Notes: generated by a model from the letters alone, not told the origin. DNA of 64,000 nucleotides from Teichococcus oryzae (GCF_008386565.1 NZ_VUKA01000001.1:434001-498000); one strand, 5' to 3'. Counted from the first letter of the stretch, positions 9,038 to 18,312 are shown. Numbers and translations: made by a program.

Positions 9038-10933
9038 TCAGCCGCGCCGCCCGGCCTCGAACCGCGCCTGGGCGGCCATGCGCACCGCCGCATTGTTCGC
9101 GCCGAACTGGCGGTAGCCGCCGCGCCGCTGCACCACCTCGAAGAAGAAGCGGTTGGCGAAGCTGGTGGTATAGGCATGGCGGAAGCTGCCGCCTTCCGCA
9201 TCCTGGTCATACAGGAGGTTCAGGCGCCGCAGCGCCTCCAGCTCCGCATCCTCCAGCGCGAAGCGCGCCGACAGGTCGTCGTAATAATTCCCGGGGATCG
9301 GCAGCAGCGGCGCGCCGCTCCCGGCCAGGGCGGCGGCGCTGGCGGCGGCGTCCTCGACCAGAAAGGCGATATGGTGCACACCGGCGCCGGCGGCGGCGGA
9401 GATGAAGCGGCCCGTCGCCGTTTCCCGCGCTTCCGAGGTGTTCAGCGGCAGGCGCACCGTGCCGCCGGCATTCACCATGGCGCGGCTGTGCACCAGCCCC
9501 TGCGGGTCGGGCAGGTCGAGCTGCGGCTCCGGCTCCAGCCCGAAGACGCCGCGATAGAACAGAACGAAACCGTCCATCTGGCCTGGCGCCAAGGCCTGCG
9601 TCACATGGTCGATGCCGAGCAGGGGCGGGCCGGCGGGCGGCGCGGCCGGCAGCAGGTGGAAATCGTCGTCCCACAGCGTCGGGCGGCCCGGCTGGTTTTC
9701 CACCAGCAGCACCAGGGCGCCATTGGGCGCGCGCAGGGCGGGCAGCAGCCGCTCGCTCACGCCGCGCTTCTCGTTCCAGGAGGCGCAAAGCAGCGCCTCG
9801 GCCCGGCGCGCGGCGGCCGCCGCGTCATCCACGGCAAGGCCCATGGCGCAGACCGAGGGGCCATGCATCTCGAAATGGCTGGCCGCGGCGCTGTCCGGCT
9901 CGCTGTTCAGCACTAGGTTCACCTGTCCCTGCCGGTACAGCTCCACCGCCTTTGAGCGGTGCCGGCCGGCCAGCTGGAAGCCCAGTCCGCCCAGGAAATC
10001 CCCGAGCTGCCGGCCCGCCGCCTCGTTGACGGCGAATTCCAGGAACTCGATCCCTGAAAGCCGCGGCACGGGGGGCAGGGGGGTGGCGGGAACGGTGCCG
10101 GGGGCGGAGGGCGCCGCCGCCCCGGCCTCGGCCAGGATCAGGGAACGCAGCCCGTCGCGCGCCGTCTGCCGCACGGGCGCGGCGCGGAATTCATCATTGA
10201 AGATTTCCAGCGAAAGCGGGCCGGAATAGCCGGAAGCGAGCACCGCGCGCAGGAAGCCGGTCACCGGAAGCTGCCCCTGGCCGGGGAAGTTGCGGTAATG
10301 GCGGCTCCATTGCAGCACGTCCATGTCGTAAAGCGGCGCATCCGCCAGTTGCACGAAGAAGATGCGTTCCCCTGGCAGTTCGGCGAGGCCCGAGGGATCG
10401 TCCTTCAGCGCCAGGGTGTGGAAGCTGTCCACGATCAGCCCCAGCGCCGGATGGTCGGCGCGCTGCACGATGTCCCAGGCCTCGCGCCAGCGGCGGGTGT
10501 GGCGGCCCCAAGCCAGCGCCTCATAGCCGACGCGCAGGCCGCGCTGCGCCGCCCGTTCCGCCATGTCGCGCAGATCGGCGGCGGCGCGCGCCGGGTCGCC
10601 GATGCAGGCTTCCTGCACGTTGGAGCAGACCAGCACCAGATCGGTGCCAAGGGCCTGCATCACATCGAACTTCCGCTCGGCGCGGTCGAGGTTGCGGCGG
10701 CGCTGCGGCTCCGGCATCGCCTCGAAGTCGCGGAAGGGCTGGAAGATGGTGATGGCGAGGCCGAGATCGGCCGCCATCCTGCGCACATCGGCGGGCGAGC
10801 CGTTGAAGGTAAGCAGGTCGTTCTCGAAGATCTCGACGCCGTCGAAGCCGATATTGGCCGCCGCCTCCAGCTTGTCGGTCAGCTCGCCGCTCAGGCAGAC
10901 GGTGGCAATGGAGCGGGAATGGTGGCCGGGCAT
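9038..10933 (-). CDS. quiC: 3-dehydroshikimate dehydratase, TIM-barrel/VOC fusion
   Basis: Converts 3-dehydroshikimate to protocatechuate, the entry step from quinate and shikimate to the beta-ketoadipate pathway. The 631-residue protein is a fusion. Residues 1-270 are a sugar-phosphate-isomerase/AP-endonuclease-2 barrel (GFDGVEIFENDLL, IVDSFHTLALKD, IFFVQLADAP, LSLEIFNDEFR; the acidic and His residues there bind the divalent metal). Residues 300-631 are two glyoxalase/VOC repeats resembling 4-hydroxyphenylpyruvate dioxygenase (LGIDHVTQAL, GVHHIAFLVEDA, FFFEVVQRRGGY). This is the architecture of QsuB/QuiC1. It lies about 120 bp downstream of the TctC-type binding protein on the same strand and beside a shikimate dehydrogenase homologue, which fits the role. 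Confidence 0.9.
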   Translation of the reverse strand: MPGHHSRSIATVCLSGELTDKLEAAANIGFDGVEIFENDLLTFNGSPADVRRMAADLGLAITIFQPFRDFEAMPEPQRRRNLDRAERKFDVMQALGTDLVLVCSNVQEACIGDPARAAADLRDMAERAAQRGLRVGYEALAWGRHTRRWREAWDIVQRADHPALGLIVDSFHTLALKDDPSGLAELPGERIFFVQLADAPLYDMDVLQWSRHYRNFPGQGQLPVTGFLRAVLASGYSGPLSLEIFNDEFRAAPVRQTARDGLRSLILAEAGAAAPSAPGTVPATPLPPVPRLSGIEFLEFAVNEAAGRQLGDFLGGLGFQLAGRHRSKAVELYRQGQVNLVLNSEPDSAAASHFEMHGPSVCAMGLAVDDAAAAARRAEALLCASWNEKRGVSERLLPALRAPNGALVLLVENQPGRPTLWDDDFHLLPAAPPAGPPLLGIDHVTQALAPGQMDGFVLFYRGVFGLEPEPQLDLPDPQGLVHSRAMVNAGGTVRLPLNTSEARETATGRFISAAAGAGVHHIAFLVEDAAASAAALAGSGAPLLPIPGNYYDDLSARFALEDAELEALRRLNLLYDQDAEGGSFRHAYTTSFANRFFFEVVQRRGGYRQFGANNAAVRMAAQARFEAGRRG

Positions 10934-10965
10934 GACGATGGTCCTTGGCTGCGACGCGACAGGAT

Positions 10966-10990
10966 GGGCCGCGCGCAGGCCGCGCGGCCC
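10966..10990 (-). terminator. Hairpin between the TctC-type gene and quiC
   Basis: Perfect 10-bp stem GGGCCGCGCG/CGCGCGGCCC with a 5-nt loop. There is no T-run, so it may be a processing or pausing hairpin in a shared mRNA and not a true terminator. Confidence 0.35.
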
Positions 10991-11052
10991 CGGATGGGGC
11001 GGCGGCGGGAGAAGGCGATCCCTTCCGCCGCCTGGCGCCTGTTCGCGGGCGC

Positions 11053-12048
11053 TTATTCCAGCGTGATGCCGCGCGCCTTGATCAGCTCACCCCATTTGGC
11101 GCTTTCCGCCGTGAGATAGGCAGGAAATTCCTGCGGCGTGCCGAGGGCGGGGAACATCGAGTTCTGCTTCAGCCGCTCCGTCACATCCGGGTTGCGCATG
11201 GAGGCGGCGATGGCGGCGGCCAGCTTCTGGATGATCTCCGGTGGCGTGCCGGCGGGCGCCATGATGGCGAATTCCGAGGCGCATTCGTAGCCCGGCAGGC
11301 CGGATTCCGCGATGGTCGGCACCTCCGGCTGCAACGGGTTGCGCTGCGGGCTGGAAACGCCAAGCGGCACCACCTGCTTCGCCGCGATCAGCGGCAGGGC
11401 GGTGACGGCATCGACAAAGGCCATCTGCACCTCGTTGGTGATCAGCGCCTGCACCGCCGGGGCGCCGCCGCGATAGGACACGTTCTGCACCTCGAGGCCT
11501 GTCTGCCGCAGGAACAGCTCGGTCGCCAGATGCGCCGAGGAGCCGGCGCCGGAGGAACCATAGGACAGCTTGCCCGGCTGCTTCTTCGCCAGCTCGATGA
11601 AGCCGGCGATGTCCTTCACGCCGAGCTGCGGGCTGACGCACAGGAAGATCGGCGTGGTGGCGACACGGCCGATGCCTACAAAGGATTTCTCGTCATCATA
11701 GCCGCGCTGCGGGAACAGGTGCCGCGCCATGGCGTAGGTCGAGTTGACGCCGAACAGCAGGGTGTAGCCATCCGGCCGGGCGCGGGCGACGGAAGCGTGG
11801 CCGATGGTGCCGGAAGCGCCGGCGCGGTTCTCCACCACCACCTGCTGGCCGAGTTCCTTGGTTAATTGCTGCGCCACGACGCGGGCCACGAAATCCGTGG
11901 AGCCGCCGGGCGCCCAGGACACCACCATGGTGATGGCGTGGTTGGGATAATCGCCCTGCGCGGCGGCGGAGCGCGGGCGCAGCAACGTGCCGCCGCTGGC
12001 GGCGATCAGGGCGAGGCCGGTGGTGAGGCCGCGGCGGGAAATCGGCAT
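11053..12048 (-). CDS. Tripartite tricarboxylate transporter substrate-binding protein (TctC/Bug family)
   Basis: Periplasmic binding protein of 331 residues. A signal peptide with a twin-arginine-like start (ISRRGLTTGLALIAASGG) ends at about SAAAQ. Conserved Bug-family landmarks follow: VVSWAPGGSTDFVAR, VVVENRAGASGTIG, ARPDGYTLLFG, LSYGSSGAGSSAHLA and PTIAESGLPGYE. The start at 12048 is fixed by AGGAGGAACC directly before the ATG. The cognate TctA/TctB membrane parts are not in the window, which is normal for this expanded family. Its position before quiC suggests that it captures quinate, shikimate or a similar hydroaromatic or aromatic acid; that is inference from context. It is divergent from the shikimate dehydrogenase homologue with a shared regulatory region. 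Confidence 0.88.
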   Translation of the reverse strand: MPISRRGLTTGLALIAASGGTLLRPRSAAAQGDYPNHAITMVVSWAPGGSTDFVARVVAQQLTKELGQQVVVENRAGASGTIGHASVARARPDGYTLLFGVNSTYAMARHLFPQRGYDDEKSFVGIGRVATTPIFLCVSPQLGVKDIAGFIELAKKQPGKLSYGSSGAGSSAHLATELFLRQTGLEVQNVSYRGGAPAVQALITNEVQMAFVDAVTALPLIAAKQVVPLGVSSPQRNPLQPEVPTIAESGLPGYECASEFAIMAPAGTPPEIIQKLAAAIAASMRNPDVTERLKQNSMFPALGTPQEFPAYLTAESAKWGELIKARGITLE

Positions 12049-12132
12049 GGTTCCTCCTGGGTGCTTCCGGTTGTTGTTTTCAGCGCATCCTGCGCCCCGC
12101 GGCGGGACGGGGGAAAGGATGCAAAGTTTTGG

Positions 12133-12160
12133 TTGGTTTGTACGTACCAGATAGTACATT
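12133..12160. promoter_or_regulatory. Divergent promoter with a TetR-type operator between the tctC-like and shikimate dehydrogenase genes
   Basis: Plus strand: TTGGTT at 12133-12138, a 16-nt spacer, TACATT at 12155-12160. Minus strand: TTGCAG (12165-12170) and TACGTA (12141-12146) with 18 nt between. The inverted repeat TGTAC(N10)GTACA at 12139-12158 sits inside both, in a locally AT-rich patch. This is the right place for repression of both directions, most likely by the TetR protein encoded at 13194-13847. Read by eye, not tested. Confidence 0.45.
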
Positions 12161-12199
12161 AAGCCTGCAAGCAGAACCGACGGCCCTGAAGGAAACGTC

Positions 12200-13093
12200 A
12201 TGACGCCGCCTCCCGACCTTGACGCGCCGCTCCCGCCTCCCGGTCCCGCCTGCCTGGTGGGGCTGATCGGCAGCGGCATCCAGGCATCCCGCTCCCCCGC
12301 CCTGCATGAGCGGGAAGGAACGGCGCAGGGCATGCGCTACATCTATCGCCTGCTTGACCTCGATGCGCTGAAGCTGGGGGTGGAGGCGCTGCCTTCGCTG
12401 TTGGAAGCGGCGCAGCGCTGCGGCTTCAACGGCCTGAACATCACCCATCCCTGCAAGCAGGCCGTGCTGCCGCTGCTGGACGAGGTGTCGGAGGATGCGC
12501 GGGCGCTGGGCGCGGTGAACACGGTGGTGTTCCGGGACGGACGGCGGATCGGCCATAACACCGATCATTCCGGCTTCGCCGAAGGCTTCCGCCGCGGCCT
12601 GCCCGGGGCCGGGATGGAGCAGGTGGTGCAGCTTGGCGCGGGCGGCGCGGGGGCGGCGGTCGCGCATGCCGCGCTGGCGATGGGAGCGCGGCGGCTGGTG
12701 CTGCTCGACATGGACCCGGCCCGCGCCGCCGTTCTGGCCGAACAGCTTTCCGGCCGCTTCGGCGCCGGCCGCGCCGTCGCCGAAACCGACATCGCCGGCG
12801 CCATGCGCGATGCCGACGGGCTGATCCATGCCACGCCAACCGGCATGGCGAAATATCCCGGCCTGCCGCTGCCATCCGGGCTGCTGCGGCCGCATCACTG
12901 GGTGGCCGAGGTGGTCTACGTGCCGCTGGAAACGGAGCTGCTGCGCACCGCCCGGCGCATCGGCTGCCGCACCGTGGATGGCGGCGGCATGGCGGTGTTC
13001 CAGGCGGTTGGCGCCTTCCGCCTGTTCACCGGGCGGGAGCCGAATGCGGAGCGCATGCTGCGGCATTTCGCCGGCATGCAGGCCACGTCCTAG
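12200..13093 (+). CDS. Shikimate/quinate dehydrogenase (AroE/YdiB family), probably catabolic
   Basis: NAD(P)-dependent oxidoreductase of 297 residues interconverting shikimate (or quinate) and its 3-dehydro form. The substrate domain has the family motifs as SGIQASRSPALHE, FNGLNITHPCKQAVLP (catalytic Lys in the THPCK position) and NTDHSGFAEGF. The nucleotide domain has the glycine-rich LGAGGAGAAVAHA followed by LVLLDMDPARA. The aspartates after the second strand suggest NAD preference, which is typical of catabolic quinate/shikimate dehydrogenases; this is inference. GAAGGAAACGTC precedes the ATG. The neighbouring dehydroshikimate dehydratase uses its product. The anabolic aroE would be expected elsewhere in the genome. 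The TAG stop lies in the inverted-repeat element that follows. Confidence 0.88.
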   Translation: MTPPPDLDAPLPPPGPACLVGLIGSGIQASRSPALHEREGTAQGMRYIYRLLDLDALKLGVEALPSLLEAAQRCGFNGLNITHPCKQAVLPLLDEVSEDARALGAVNTVVFRDGRRIGHNTDHSGFAEGFRRGLPGAGMEQVVQLGAGGAGAAVAHAALAMGARRLVLLDMDPARAAVLAEQLSGRFGAGRAVAETDIAGAMRDADGLIHATPTGMAKYPGLPLPSGLLRPHHWVAEVVYVPLETELLRTARRIGCRTVDGGGMAVFQAVGAFRLFTGREPNAERMLRHFAGMQATS

Positions 13094-13196
13094 AGCAGAT
13101 TCCGATCAGGCGGGATCGCGTGATCGGATGAAGATGCTCGACAGAACAAGGAGCCAGAGCATTTGAAGTGAGCCGGTGCGAACGGAAAATGCTCTA
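13091..13196. repeat. 106-bp inverted-repeat element with TAGAGCA/TGCTCTA ends
   Basis: Ends TAGAGCA (13091-13097) and TGCTCTA (13190-13196) are inverted. Inside are two hairpins. The first runs from AGAGCA to TGCTC (about 13092-13139) and includes the inner arms ATTCCGATCA and TGATCGGAT. The second runs 13156-13195 with arms AGAGCATTT and AAATGCTCT. The element fills the whole gap between two convergent genes, and each gene's TAG stop is the end of the element. It looks like a small non-coding interspersed repeat of the kind common in alphaproteobacteria, possibly acting as a bidirectional terminator. No second copy was noticed in this window. Confidence 0.65.
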
Positions 13197-13847
13197 ACCC
13201 GCCCGCACCAGCCGCAGCACCGCCTCCACGATCAGGCGGCGCTGCTGCGCGGCGCGGTCCGGCGCCGCCATGTCCTGGCCGAAGATGACGCCCAGCGTGT
13301 GCCGGTTGGCGACGCGGTGGAAGCTGAAGCCGTTGATCAGCACATGCAGGTCGAGCGGGTCGAGCCCCGGCCGGAACACCCCCGCCGCCACGCCGCGGTC
13401 GAGCAGCCGGCGCATCAGCCCGATCACCGCCTCGTTGCGCTGGCTGACGGTGGCGGAGCCGGCGATGTGGCGGGCGCCGTGGATGTTCTCCACCGTCACC
13501 ATGCGGACGAATTCAGGGTGCTCGGCATGGTAGTCGAAGGTGGTTTCCACCAGCCGCGCCAGCGCCTCCTCGGGCGGCAGCTGGTCGAGCAGCAGGTCCT
13601 TCTCGGTGGCACGGATGCCCTCATACATCTCCTCCAGCGCGGCGGCGTAGAGCCCTTCCTTGCTGCCGAAGTAGTAGTAGATCATCCGCTTCGTGGTCTG
13701 GGTGCGGGCGGCGATCTCGTCGACCCGCGCGCCGGACAGGCCCTTGGCGGCGAATTCGGCGATGGCGGCGTCGAGGATGCTGCGGCGGGTCTGCTCCGCG
13801 TCGCGCTGCCTTACGGCCTTTGCCACCGTGTCGGATTCCATGCCCAT
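13194..13847 (-). CDS. TetR/AcrR-family transcriptional regulator
   Basis: About 217 residues. The N-terminal helix-turn-helix is clear (RRSILDAAIAEFAAKG, GARVDEIAARTQTTKRMIYY, YFGSKEGLYAAAL). The C-terminal ligand domain includes FDYHAEHPEFVRMVTVEN and INGFSFHRVANRHTLG, reminiscent of TetR proteins controlling aromatic or fatty acid use. ATG at 13847 (with a second at 13841) is used; the ribosome binding site is weak. It follows pcaF by 71 bp on the same strand and could be the last gene of the lysR-iclR-pcaIJF unit. Its likely targets are the divergent tctC-like/shikimate dehydrogenase promoters (operator at 12139-12158), by inference from the palindrome. Its TAG stop is part of the inverted-repeat element. 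Confidence 0.88.
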   Translation of the reverse strand: MGMESDTVAKAVRQRDAEQTRRSILDAAIAEFAAKGLSGARVDEIAARTQTTKRMIYYYFGSKEGLYAAALEEMYEGIRATEKDLLLDQLPPEEALARLVETTFDYHAEHPEFVRMVTVENIHGARHIAGSATVSQRNEAVIGLMRRLLDRGVAAGVFRPGLDPLDLHVLINGFSFHRVANRHTLGVIFGQDMAAPDRAAQQRRLIVEAVLRLVRAG

Positions 13848-13918
13848 CCAAGCCGTGCTGCCTCCGGCCCAGCATGACCGGGGCGGGGGGCGGTCGCAAC
13901 ACCCGCCCCCCTGAAGGC

Positions 13919-15119
<1,201 letters not shown>

Positions 15120-15127
<8 letters not shown>

Positions 15128-15797
15128 GGGTGGCTTCCTTGTCCGTCTCGACCATGTGCAGCTTGGCTTCGGTGCGGGCCTGCAGCGCCTCGAAGCTCAG
15201 GCCCGGCGCCATCTCGACGACGCCGAAGCCGCGCGGCGTGATGTCGATCACGGCGAGGTTGGTGTAGACGCGCCGCACCACGCCCATCGCGGTCAGCGGA
15301 TAGGCGCATTTCGTCACCAGGCGCGGGCTGCCATCCTTGGTGGTGTGTTCCATCACCACCCAGAGGTTCTTGGCGCCGGCCGAAAGGTCCATCGCGCCAC
15401 CGACGGCGGGCGCGGTGTCGTTGACCGAAGTGGCCCAGTTGGCGACGTCGCCATTCTCCGCCACCTCGAAGGCGCCGAGCACGCAAAGATCGAGATGCCC
15501 GCCGCGGATCATGGCGAAGCTGTCGGCGTGATGGATATAGGCGCCGCCGCGCCGCAGCGTGATCTGCTGCTTGCCGGCATTGATCAGCCACGGGTCGGCG
15601 TCGTCCGGGCCGGGCGCCGGGCCCATGCCGAGCACGCCGTTCTCCGAATGGAAGATCACTTCCCGTTCAAGCGGGACGTAGTCGGCCACCAGCGTCGGGA
15701 TGCCGATGCCCAGATTGACGTACCAGCCCTCCGGGATGTCCTGCGCCACGCGGCGCGCCATGTCCCTGCGGGAAAGGGGGGTGAAGCTGTCGCTCAT
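15120..15797 (-). CDS. pcaJ: 3-oxoadipate CoA-transferase subunit B
   Basis: Beta subunit of the enzyme that moves CoA from succinyl-CoA to 3-oxoadipate. The 225-residue product has the class I CoA-transferase Glu motif SENGVLG and [17 protein letters not shown] near the N-terminus. The ATG at 15797 is preferred (GAGGGAG upstream) over an in-frame start at 15842 that would overlap pcaI deeply. It begins 13 bp after the pcaI stop and its 3' end overlaps pcaF. Confidence 0.94.
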
Positions 15798-15810
15798 GAT
15801 GCGGGCTCCC

Positions 15811-16476
15811 TCAGACGCCGATGCGGATGACGCGGTCGACAAAGATGCCGGGCGTGACGATGGCCTCCGGGTCCAGCGAGCCCAGGGGCTCGATCTCGTC
15901 CACCTGGGCGATGGTCAGCCGGCTGGCCATGGCCATGACCGGATTGAAGTTCCGGCCCGAGCGGCGATAGGTCAGGTTGCCCCAGCGATCGGCCTTGTGC
16001 GCCTGGATCAGCGCCACGTCGCCCGGCAGGGCCATCTCAAGCACGCAGGGCTTGCCGTTGAACTCGGCGGTCGGCTTGCCCTCGGCCAGAAGCGTGCCGT
16101 AGCCGGTGGGCGTGTAGAAGGCGGGCACCCCGGCGCCGGCGGCGCGCATGCGCTCGGCCAGCGTGCCCTGGGGCACGATCTCCAGCTCCAGCTTGCCGGC
16201 CTTGTAGAGCTCCTCGAACACCACCGAGCCGACGGAGCGCGGGAAGGAGCAAATGATGCGCCGGACCCGCCCCAACTCCATCAGCCGCGCCAGGCCGGTG
16301 CGGCCGGTGCCGGCATTGTTGGCCACGATGGTCAGGTCGGTCGCGCCCTGTTCGATCAGGGCCTCGATCAGCGCGTCAGGCTGGCCGACGGAGCCGAAGC
16401 CGCCAACCAGCACGGTGGAGCCATCGGCGATGCCCTGCATCGCTTCGGCCAGGTCGCGGACGGTTTTGTTGATCAT
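15811..16476 (-). CDS. pcaI: 3-oxoadipate CoA-transferase subunit A
   Basis: Alpha subunit of the 3-oxoadipate:succinyl-CoA CoA-transferase. The 221-residue product begins MINKTVRDLAEAMQGI and carries the family sequences VLVGGFGSVGQPDALIEAL, IVANNAGTG and the glycine-rich PTGYGTLLAEGK. ATG at 16476 has AAGG upstream; the frame is open to 16530, but that would cover the candidate promoter. It heads the pcaIJF block behind a candidate promoter and IclR-type operator at 16529-16577. Confidence 0.94.
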   Translation of the reverse strand: MINKTVRDLAEAMQGIADGSTVLVGGFGSVGQPDALIEALIEQGATDLTIVANNAGTGRTGLARLMELGRVRRIICSFPRSVGSVVFEELYKAGKLELEIVPQGTLAERMRAAGAGVPAFYTPTGYGTLLAEGKPTAEFNGKPCVLEMALPGDVALIQAHKADRWGNLTYRRSGRNFNPVMAMASRLTIAQVDEIEPLGSLDPEAIVTPGIFVDRVIRIGV

Positions 16477-16528
16477 GCGGCGTTGCCTTGCCTGGGCATG
16501 GTTTCCTCGCTTCGTTGAGCCGTGCGGC

Positions 16529-16577
16529 ACGATAGGTCCGTGGCGCGGGGGGGCGCAACGCGGTGCGCTATGCGCAC
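16529..16577 (-). promoter_or_regulatory. Candidate pcaIJF promoter with an IclR/PcaR-type operator
   Basis: On the minus strand TTGCGC (16553-16558), an 18-nt spacer, then TATCGT (16529-16534), placing transcription start about 45 nt before pcaI. Just upstream of the -35 is a perfect palindrome GTGCGC-TAT-GCGCAC (16563-16577), 3 bp past the iclR stop. It matches 11 of 15 positions of GTTCGATAATCGCAC, the Pseudomonas PcaR site as I remember it. The adjacent IclR gene is the obvious partner. Confidence 0.45.
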
Positions 16578-16580
16578 GGA

Positions 16581-17360
16581 TCAGCCGGGAATGCTGTGCC
16601 GCAGCGCCGCCGCCGCCTGAAGCAGCGCCGGCAGCAGCCGGTTCTGCAACGCCGCCTCATCGGCCCGGCTGGCCTGCACGCCGATGTTCATGGCGGCGAC
16701 ACAGCGGCCGCGCCCGTCCCGCACCGGCACCGCGACCGAGCGCAGGCCGAGCTCCAGCTCCTCGTCGACCAGGGCGTAGCCCTGCGCGCGGGCGGCGGCC
16801 ACCGCATCGCGGATGGCGGCGCGGGTGGTGCGGGTGTGGCTGGTCAGCGCTTCGGGCGTCAGGGCGGCGATGTGCTGCTCCAGCGCCCGGGGCGGCAGGG
16901 TGGACAGCAGGGCGCGGCCCAGCGCGGTGCAGTGGGCGGGCAGGCGGCTGCCCACCGCGAGCGTCACGGACATGATCCGCCGCGCCGCGGCCCGCGCGAT
17001 GTAGACCACGTCCGGCCCGTCCAGGATGGCGGCGGAGCAGCTTTCCCCGGTGGCTTCCCGCACCGCCTCCAGCTGCGGCTGGATCAGCCCCGGCAGTTCG
17101 GCGCTGGCCAGCCAGGCGCCGCCCAGCCGCAGCACGCGCGGTGTCAGGGTGAAGTGCCGGCCATCCGTTTCGGCATAGCCCAGCGATACCAGGGTCAGCA
17201 GGCACCGCCGGGCCGCGGCGCGGCTGCTGCCGGTGGCGGCGGCGATGTCGGTGATGCTGGCGCGCTGCCGGGTGGCGCCGAAGGCCTCGATGACCGCCAG
17301 GCCACGCGCCAGCCCGCCGAGCTGGTCCCGCGCGGCCGGCGGGCGTTGGGACAGCGCCAT
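16581..17360 (-). CDS. IclR-family regulator of the protocatechuate genes (PcaR/PcaU/PobR type)
   Basis: 259 residues. The N-terminal winged helix (LARGLAVIEAFGATRQRASITDIAAATGSSRAAARRCL, read in pieces) is typical of the Pca/Pob branch of IclR. The C-terminal effector domain has VYIARAAARRIMSVTLAVGSRLPAHCTALGRALL as separate recognisable blocks and RSVAVPVRD near the end. Such proteins sense protocatechuate or beta-ketoadipate and usually activate pcaIJF. Its ATG overlaps the stop of the LysR gene and it lies directly upstream of pcaI, with a palindromic site between them. Assignment to PcaR by name would need a binding test. Confidence 0.9.
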   Translation of the reverse strand: MALSQRPPAARDQLGGLARGLAVIEAFGATRQRASITDIAAATGSSRAAARRCLLTLVSLGYAETDGRHFTLTPRVLRLGGAWLASAELPGLIQPQLEAVREATGESCSAAILDGPDVVYIARAAARRIMSVTLAVGSRLPAHCTALGRALLSTLPPRALEQHIAALTPEALTSHTRTTRAAIRDAVAAARAQGYALVDEELELGLRSVAVPVRDGRGRCVAAMNIGVQASRADEAALQNRLLPALLQAAAALRHSIPG

Positions 17361-18310
17361 CAGGCGGGGTCCGCCGGGGGCTGCACCGCCTGTGCGACGG
17401 CGGCAAGCTGCGCCCGCAGCCAGGCATGCCGTGCTTCCTGCTGGTGGCGGCGGTGCCAGACCATGTAGAGCGGCAACCGGTCGGGCGGCGCGGCGCCCCG
17501 GCTGCCGAGGCGCGGCGGCACCGGCACGCTGGCGAAGCCCCGCAGCGCCGAGCGCCGCAGCATTCCCGGCAAGGTCGCCAGCATGGAGCTGCCGCGAAGA
17601 AAGCCGGCGACGCCGGTGAAATCCGCCACCCGCAGGGCGATGTCCCGGGTCACGCCCAAGGATTCCAGCCGGCGGTCGAAATCCAGCTTCTCGCCCTCGG
17701 GGTGGATCACGGTGATGTGCCGGGCGGCGAGGTAGTCCTCCCGCCCGCGCGGCGCGGCGCGGGCATCCGGGTCGTAGAAGCAGGCGAAGCGGTCGGACAG
17801 CAGGCGCTTCTGCAGGATGTCGGTGCCGGAAGGGGGCAGGGGCGTCACCAGCAACTCGCAGCCCTGTTCCCGCAGCAGGGCGGCGGCGGGCGCGCCGGAG
17901 GGCACCACGCGCAGGCTGAAGCGCTCCACCTGCGCCTGCACGCGGGCGAAAAAGGCCGGCAACAGCAGGTCGCGCTGGAAGTCGTTGGCGGCGATCGTGA
18001 GGGAGAATGCCGCCGTGGCCGGATCGAAGGGGCGCTGGCGGCCCAGGTTCTGTATGCCGTCGAGCAGCGCCTGCACCGGCGCGGCCAGGCCGCGGGCATG
18101 GGCGGTGGCGGTGATGCCACGCCCGGACTTGACGAACAAAGGATCGCCCAGCGAGGCGCGCAGACGGTTCAGCCCATGGCTGGCCGCCGACTGGCTGAGG
18201 CCGAGCCGTTCCGCCGCCAGCGTCACGGAGCCGGTGTCCAGCACCGCCAGGAACAGCCGCAGCGCATGGCCATCCAGGGCCAATGCATCGATCCCATTCA
18301 TGCGTCGCAT
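17360..18310 (-). CDS. LysR-family transcriptional regulator, divergent from pcaHG
   Basis: About 316 residues. The HTH is LRLFLAVLDTGSVTLAAERLG followed by LSQSAASHGLNRLR, and the effector domain begins near residue 95 (FSLTIAANDFQRDLLLP). It resembles the PcaQ/NahR-like group only in general layout. ATG at 18310 is used; a second ATG at 18301 is possible. Both lie inside a perfect palindrome, 18298-18312, so the protein may bind over its own start. Divergent orientation from pcaHG is the classical LysR activator arrangement, so it probably activates pcaHG in response to protocatechuate or its ring-cleavage product. Its stop overlaps the iclR start. Confidence 0.87.
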   Translation of the reverse strand: MRRMNGIDALALDGHALRLFLAVLDTGSVTLAAERLGLSQSAASHGLNRLRASLGDPLFVKSGRGITATAHARGLAAPVQALLDGIQNLGRQRPFDPATAAFSLTIAANDFQRDLLLPAFFARVQAQVERFSLRVVPSGAPAAALLREQGCELLVTPLPPSGTDILQKRLLSDRFACFYDPDARAAPRGREDYLAARHITVIHPEGEKLDFDRRLESLGVTRDIALRVADFTGVAGFLRGSSMLATLPGMLRRSALRGFASVPVPPRLGSRGAAPPDRLPLYMVWHRRHQQEARHAWLRAQLAAVAQAVQPPADPA

Positions 18311-18312
18311 GA
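18298..18312. promoter_or_regulatory. Perfect 15-bp palindrome at the lysR start, upstream of pcaH
   Basis: TCATGCG-T-CGCATGA. It covers both possible lysR start codons and lies about 103 bp before the pcaH ATG, where a LysR recognition site would be expected. Seen directly; binding is inference. Confidence 0.4.
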
